Assembly: GCA_038502055.1 (NCBI GenBank)
Contig: JAXRKN010000042.1
Span: forward strand, 3,224,001 to 3,288,000
Direction: 5' to 3'
Length of the DNA stretch: 64,000 nt
From: Tanytarsus gracilentus
Lineage: Eukaryota; Arthropoda; Insecta; Diptera; Chironomidae
Shown here in pieces: positions 62,821-64,000 of this stretch (positions are counted from its first letter, which is position 1; the number at the start of each line of letters is the position of its first letter). Both the position numbers and the translations under genes were made by a program. The notes below the pieces were generated by a model. It worked only from the letters and a program-made list of their open reading frames with translations. It did not search any database and was not told the origin of the DNA.

Positions 62821-63300
62821 ATGGAGAGTAAAGAGAAGCTTCCACCTGGGTGGATTAAAGTAAAGTCAAAAAGTAGAGCAGGAAAGGTATATTACTATAA
62901 TAATGAAACTAAAGAATCAGTGTGGGAAATTTCTGATTTACGACGGTCGCCTGAAAAATGTAAAATGAAATTAGTATCTCCGAAGAAGGTGGGTGGAGTG
63001 TCATCTAAGTCTGTAACCATCGGTAAAAAGAATATAGCTGAAAACCGTATGAAAAATTTAAAAATGGCAATGCGGTTTATTTTGAGCCCATGGATTGGGA
63101 AGAGATTGATATTGAGGAGGTGGTAAAGGAAGTTACTAATATCCGACAAGTCAAGTCAATTCCATCTTCACTCATGCCACACGATTTTTATCACCATCTT
63201 ATGCTAACTACAAAAAATCGTCAAAGAAGAAAAACATTTTTTCAAATAAAAAATGGCTTAAATGACTCAAAGTGTTTAATTGTTTTACACAACTTTATGT
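62821..63300 (+). pseudogene. WW-domain protein fragment, Swt1-like, with frame break and no PIN domain
   Basis: From ATG 62821, MESKEKLPPGWIKVKSKSRA ... YYYNNETKESVWEIS is a clear WW domain (two Trp, YYY, proline-binding face). The frame shifts at the A5 run 63060-63064. The continuation NGNAVYFEPMDWEEIDIEEV VKEVTNIRQVKSIPSSLM resembles the linker before the PIN endonuclease domain of Swt1 RNA-surveillance proteins, as far as I recall it. No PIN aspartate motif (hydrophobic-DTN) follows; the sequence runs into the antisense 3' exon of fimbrin. The open frame continues to 63566 but is unlikely to be coding beyond about 63270. Either the gene was truncated or the assembly is wrong here. Confidence 0.5.
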
Positions 63301-63307
63301 GTGTATT

Positions 63308-64000
63308 TTACATTTCACTAATGCCATTAGACGAACCATTTTCACTAATCACTTCAACGGGTGCCGACGCAGATGGTACACTATCAACATTTGGAACGAA
63401 ATCCAGTGCCATTAGACAAGCGAAGACTGTCATGACCATTTTTGGTTTCACCTCAGCAATGTCCTCCGGTAGTGCATACACGCGAGCTCCTATTTTTCGT
63501 GCCATCGAAACAGCATATTTTGCATTAGTAAACTTGTCCTACAAAAAAAAGTCAATTATATATTGATTTCAAAGTTTTTTTGCTGCAATAAATTCTCACC
63601 TCATATTCATCGCCCTCGGCCACAAGCTCGTAATTGATACTACCCGGTTTTATGGCATCGATTAAATCGAGCACAACCTTTGCGTTGCTTATTGATGAGT
63701 CCTGGAAACTTCTAATGCTAGTCTCCTTGCCCGCCGACTGAAGCTTTTGATTTACCCATTTAACAATCTCTTTTTCGACATTTGCATTTCCAGTGTTGGC
63801 CAATTGGGAGAGAACGGACAATGTATAGGCTCGCATCAATTGCCAAATGATGGCTAAAATTAAATTACATTGAAAAATCTAATAAATTTTATATGCAATT
63901 AAAAATTCATACCGAGAGTCAACGTGGCATTTCCATCGCTAATGTCTTGACCGGCAATTCCGACGAGTGAAAATTTTTGCTGTTTACCAAGCTCAACGAC
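63308..64000 (-). CDS. Fim: Fimbrin/plastin, actin-bundling protein (3' exons; 5' part beyond window)
   Basis: Three exons on the minus strand, 64000-63913 (truncated at the window edge), 63853-63600 and 63538-63308, join in frame and encode about 191 C-terminal residues. They cover the end of the fourth calponin-homology domain: GNATLTLAIIWQLMRAYTLS, VLDLIDAIKPGSINYELV, DKFTNAKYAVSMARKIGARV and YALPEDIAEVKPKMVMTVFA. Plastins cross-link actin filaments through two tandem CH pairs and are calcium-regulated by N-terminal EF hands, which lie outside this window. The C-terminal tail (FVPNVDSVPSASAPVEVISE...) is longer than in vertebrate plastins, which end soon after ACLM. Confidence 0.95.

Overview
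The window is nuclear DNA from an insect, most likely a dipteran and plausibly a non-biting midge (Chironomidae). It is very AT-rich. Its genes have GT-AG introns, many only 50-200 bp long, and the gene set is typically insect: a Pitx/Ptx1 homeobox gene, effete/UbcD1, Gcn1, Mic10, DNAJC16, RpL10, Mahogunin, GTPBP10, dihydropyrimidinase, NAD-dependent glycerol-3-phosphate dehydrogenase, heat shock factor and fimbrin. The species cannot be fixed from the sequence alone. Exon boundaries were placed by hand from splice sites, reading-frame continuity and remembered family sequences.

Layout. Positions 1-22 kb form a gene-poor region around one developmental regulator, a K50 homeodomain Pitx gene whose 5' end is not found. 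It carries three non-autonomous DNA transposons with clean target-site duplications: a 1.88 kb foldback-like element (9-bp duplication), a 1.54 kb hAT-type element that makes up nearly all of a homeobox intron (8-bp), and a 0.73 kb hAT-type MITE downstream of the gene (8-bp). Positions 22-26 kb hold the ubiquitin-conjugating enzyme effete. From 26 to 51 kb the window is compact and rich in housekeeping genes: Gcn1 (-), Mic10 (+), DNAJC16 (-) with two intron-containing tRNA-Pro genes inside one of its introns, RpL10 (-), Mahogunin-type E3 ligase (-), GTPBP10 (+), dihydropyrimidinase (+) and Gpdh1 (-). Several pairs share short divergent or convergent spacers. Hsf (+) lies at 51.7-56 kb, divergent from Gpdh1, with a four-unit heat shock element containing TCTAGAA in the spacer.

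From about 57.7 to 63.3 kb the sequence looks broken. There is a 3' fragment of PIG-V with a frame break, a stretch of GT-rich tandem repeats with a strong G-quadruplex motif and a lone C2H2 finger, an unidentified gene with a frame break, and a WW-domain (Swt1-like) gene with a frame break and no PIN nuclease domain. Either these are decayed fragments or the assembly has base errors here. The right edge holds the 3' exons of fimbrin/plastin (-).

The genes form no single pathway. Functional links that can be read from the sequence are the HSE placed between Hsf and Gpdh1 (possible Hsf autoregulation), translation-related genes close together (Gcn1, RpL10, tRNA-Pro), and a Gpdh1 locus laid out to make two C-terminal isoforms through a splice donor that overlaps the stop codon.
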